From assembly GCF_042677005.1 (NCBI RefSeq), contig NZ_JBHTIF010000003.1:62001-126000 (forward strand): a stretch of 64,000 nucleotides of DNA. Direction: 5' to 3'. The stretch comes from Lysobacter_I brunescens (GTDB lineage Bacteria > Pseudomonadota > Gammaproteobacteria > Xanthomonadales > Xanthomonadaceae). A program made the translations under genes and the position numbers. Every line of letters starts with the position of its first letter. The first letter of the stretch is position 1. Below the pieces are notes generated by a model. That model worked only from the letters and a program-made list of their open reading frames with translations, had not been told where the DNA came from and searched no databases. This document shows, in pieces, positions 62,190 through 64,000 of the stretch.

Positions 62190-62692
62190 GCAACAGCATG
62201 AAGTTCACGAACTTGCTCGTTTTAAGTTTTATGCTCTTGGCCTTTGCGAAGACGGCTTTAGCTGAGGGGGGGACATGTCCCCCCGGATACTATCCTGTTA
62301 ATTCCCCAGGAGTTATGGGATGTGCACCGATGCCTGGTGGATCAGGCCTGCCTCCGGATACTGGCCCTTCTTGGATGACTACGTGGGGTGCCATCGCTGC
62401 CGATGGAGATAAGCAGGTTGTTGCTTCCTCCTACAATCAGGGTAGCAAGAGGAAAGCAGAATCTTCAGCCATCAAGGAGTGTCGAGCCAAGGGTGGGTCG
62501 AAGAAGTGCAAGGCTTGGGTTTCCTTTTACAATCAATGCGGAGCCATGGCGGCAGGTGACTCTCAGGCTGTGGCCTTCCGTGCCCCGACAGTTGACGAGG
62601 CTAGTCGCGGTGCAGTCAGAGATTGTGCATCTCGGACCACAAACTGCAAATTGATTCAGACTGTGTGCAGCTACCCAGCGCGCGTGCAGTGA
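62186..62692 (+). CDS. DUF4189 exported protein, copy 1
   Basis: A 168-residue protein with signal peptide (to ALA at residue 26), a Pro/Gly linker (TCPPGYYPVNSPGVMGCAPMPGG) and one DUF4189 domain (about 63-165: SWMTTWGAIAADGDKQVVASSYNQGSKRKAESSAI, CKAWVSFYNQCGAMAAG) with several Cys. DUF4189 proteins recur beside xanthomonad type IV secretion genes; whether they are effectors, immunity proteins or structural is unclear. The GTG overlaps the virB6 stop (GTGA) with AGGA 5 bases ahead; an ATG at 62198 is possible. Confidence 0.82.
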   Translation: MSNSMKFTNLLVLSFMLLAFAKTALAEGGTCPPGYYPVNSPGVMGCAPMPGGSGLPPDTGPSWMTTWGAIAADGDKQVVASSYNQGSKRKAESSAIKECRAKGGSKKCKAWVSFYNQCGAMAAGDSQAVAFRAPTVDEASRGAVRDCASRTTNCKLIQTVCSYPARVQ

Positions 62693-62772
62693 GAGAGAGA
62701 AGCAAAGTCTTCTTATTGGGCTTTGATTTCAAATGCGGGACGTGGTGTTCCTTATGTAGGTTCTCTTTGGTG

Positions 62773-63057
62773 ATCAGTTGGGGCGCTATATCAGTCGATG
62801 GTCCTATGCGCGTGATTGGTGCATCCCATAGCCAGCGCAGCAAGCGCAAGACCAATGCCGCAGCGATAGCGGATTGTATTGCCTGAGGCGGTGCCAAGAA
62901 GAACTGTAAGGTCTTGATTTTCTTTTATAATCAGTGTGATGCCATCGTCGGTGGTGATATCGAAGCTATTCCCCACAGTGCAGGCATAGCCGGACAGGCC
63001 GGCAAGCTTGCACTTCAGCCTTGTTCGAGCATGACTTCCAGTTGCAAGGTTCTTTAA
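62773..63057 (+). pseudogene. DUF4189 gene remnant
   Basis: From 62776 the frame reads SWGAISVDGPMRVIGASHSQ, then RSKRKTNAAAIADCIA, a TGA stop at 62884-62886, and in the same frame GGAKKNCKVLIFFYNQCDAIVGGD to a TAA at 63055. This aligns with copy 1 throughout (IKECRAKGGSKKCKAWVSFYNQCGAM), the stop replacing a Lys/Ser position. No signal peptide or linker precedes it, so the 5' part is also lost. A short in-frame stretch upstream (from 62692) has no homology. It shows that DUF4189 genes were duplicated here and are being lost. Confidence 0.8.
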
Positions 63058-63167
63058 ACAGCCTGCATTTATTCAATGAGGGTTGGCTGATCCGGAATTG
63101 TCGAAGCGGATCAGGGAGTGCAGTGGCCTATGTCACAAACTGGAGTTATAAGTAGTCCTTGTGTGCG

Positions 63168-63758
63168 ATGGTCATGAGGCCCTATCTTTTTCTTGCCGCA
63201 GCATTTGCATTCCTCGCAAGCGAAGTGCTTGCGCAGCAGGTTGTGGGTGACTACGTCTACACCTGCCCCGCAGGCCTGCCTTGGAACGATCCGCGTTGCA
63301 TTCGTGAACCCGTAGACCGCGGTGATGCCGGTCAGGCAGGGCAGACTGATTCAGGCCATGTGCCCGTAGGGCCTGTTGCCAGAAACACTGCCCACTGGGT
63401 GCTTGCAATGGGCGTTGGCCCTAACGGCAAATCGACATACGCGCTTGGCGCAGATCCGTTGTCAGCAAAAGCGGCGGAAAGTGTCGTGTATCGGCGCTGT
63501 GAATCTGCGGGCGTCAGGAATTGTCGCGTCGTCCACCAGTACAACTCGGGTGTTCTGGCGATCGCGCAGACACCGGATGGCGGTTTTATCCACGGCGTCT
63601 ATCCGTACCCTCAGCTGACTTCAGAGATGAAGCAGGCGAAGAAAGCCAGGAAAACTGCGGGTGATGCCGTGCTGTCGGCCTGTTCCAAGCAAGCGGGCGG
63701 ACGCTGCAAGCTGCTGCAGGTCCTGCCCAGCAACGATTGGCTGGGTTACGACGAATGA
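63168..63758 (+). CDS. DUF4189 exported protein, copy 2
   Basis: A 196-residue protein with signal peptide (to LA-Q at residue 22), a linker with TCPAGLPWNDPRC, and a divergent DUF4189 domain (about 76-165: AHWVLAMGVGPNGKSTYALGADPLSAKAAESVVYRRCESAG, CRVVHQYNSGVLAIAQ). The Cys pattern is only partly shared with copy 1, so it diverged before or faster than the pseudogene. ATG codons at 63168 and 63174 and a TTG at 63159 are all possible starts. It closes the visible secretion locus. Confidence 0.78.
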   Translation: MVMRPYLFLAAAFAFLASEVLAQQVVGDYVYTCPAGLPWNDPRCIREPVDRGDAGQAGQTDSGHVPVGPVARNTAHWVLAMGVGPNGKSTYALGADPLSAKAAESVVYRRCESAGVRNCRVVHQYNSGVLAIAQTPDGGFIHGVYPYPQLTSEMKQAKKARKTAGDAVLSACSKQAGGRCKLLQVLPSNDWLGYDE

Positions 63759-63871
63759 TTCAGGTATCGGCATGACCGAACCGGCTCCATCCATGGCGTC
63801 GAAGGCAACGCTCAGTTCGCACGCCATGGCTGTTTCTCCCGGTACTGCCGGGAAGATCTTCGCGTTCAATC

Positions 63872-63928
63872 GGTGATTGCTGGTGATTGCTGGTGATTGC
63901 TGGTGATTGCATCATGCCGCATGATGCA
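63872..63928. repeat. decamer tandem repeat followed by palindrome
   Basis: Four copies of GGTGATTGCT-type units (63872-63910, last copies ending at the C) lie head to tail. They run into TGCATCATGC-C-GCATGATGCA (63908-63928), a perfect 10-bp inverted repeat with one-base centre. No T-run follows. About 230 bases at the right end contain no supported gene, so this could be an operator block upstream of the next gene or a repeat scar. Confidence 0.7.
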
Positions 63929-64000
63929 GTGATGAAACCATTTGTCCGTGCGCCGTATTCATCCATTCACTTTGTTGTCGCGAGTTTTCTGTTCCTTTAT

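Noticed and set aside
62692..62886. start of a new gene before the DUF4189 remnant
   Set aside because: The frame upstream of SWGAIS has no signal peptide or homology and the domain is cut by TGA, so it is treated as a pseudogene.
62884..62886. TGA as selenocysteine in the DUF4189 remnant
   Set aside because: The intact paralogue has Lys/Ser, not Cys, at this position, and the remnant also lacks its 5' half.
63772..63876. 34-codon frame starting MTEPAPSMASK
   Set aside because: Short, weak AGG ribosome site, no domain, and it runs into the decamer repeats; could be a fragment but is not supported.
63872..63910. CRISPR-like array
   Set aside because: Repeats are contiguous 10-mers without spacers and no cas genes are near.

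Overview
The window is GC-rich, densely packed bacterial chromosome. Gene content and order point to the Lysobacteraceae/Xanthomonadaceae, i.e. a Lysobacter- or Luteimonas-like gammaproteobacterium. The supporting blocks are phoH-bcp-gcvR divergent from dapA and a BamC-like lipoprotein, the exbB-exbD-msbA-lpxK-kdsB block, uvrC-pgsA followed by tRNA genes, and a xanthomonad-type VirB/VirD4 secretion locus with DUF4189 proteins. The assignment comes from recognising families and gene order, not from a database search.

Layout. 1-5.5 kb: end of an alpha/beta hydrolase, a small cREC receiver-like protein, a serine hydrolase, and nucleotide-sugar genes (UDP-glucuronate 4-epimerase, TviB/WbpO-type UDP-sugar 6-dehydrogenase, GalE) that would feed surface polysaccharide. 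5.5-12.9 kb: hydrolase-thiD, DUF1275-GNAT, phoH, bcp-gcvR on the minus strand, then dapA-lipoprotein on plus. 13-17.7 kb: DUF418 membrane protein, DadA-like oxidoreductase, DUF2892, N-formylglutamate amidohydrolase and an EamA exporter. 17.8-20.2 kb: an AT-richer island with three unusual genes (HEPN-like RNxxxH protein, two-helix membrane protein, methyltransferase), closed by a palindromic repeat. 20.3-26.5 kb: nhaA, a FAS1 protein, small unknowns, a beta-helix protein divergent from a trypsin-like protease, and small membrane proteins. 26.5-39.2 kb: a phosphodiesterase divergent from comEC, then exbB-exbD-msbA-lpxK-(2-TM protein)-kdsB-LMW phosphatase-NHL protein-uvrC-pgsA, which combines envelope energisation, lipid A export and Kdo supply.

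39.1-39.8 kb holds tRNA-Gly(GCC), tRNA-Cys(GCA) and tRNA-Leu(TAA). The 3' end of tRNA-Leu is duplicated in a 102-bp-period direct repeat, as expected of an integration-site scar. 39.8-49.1 kb: glutamate-synthase-like protein, SnoaL-like protein, DUF885 peptidase, queuosine-precursor transporter, DUF502, a membrane Ser/Thr kinase with a sulfatase-modifying-factor-like C-terminus, a DUF4442 protein and a CnoX-type thioredoxin. 49.2-51.5 kb: a five-gene overlapping operon (three related membrane proteins, a small XRE regulator, a DUF998-like protein) behind a promoter with a perfect inverted repeat.

53.2-63.8 kb is a type IV secretion locus. virD4 is on the minus strand, divergent from virB1-B2-B3-B4-B5-B6. 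Two intact DUF4189 genes and one decayed copy follow. The core-complex genes virB7-B11 are not in the window. Base composition drops sharply inside virB5 and stays low through the DUF4189 genes, so the locus looks mosaic. No rRNA, CRISPR array, transposase or integrase gene was seen.
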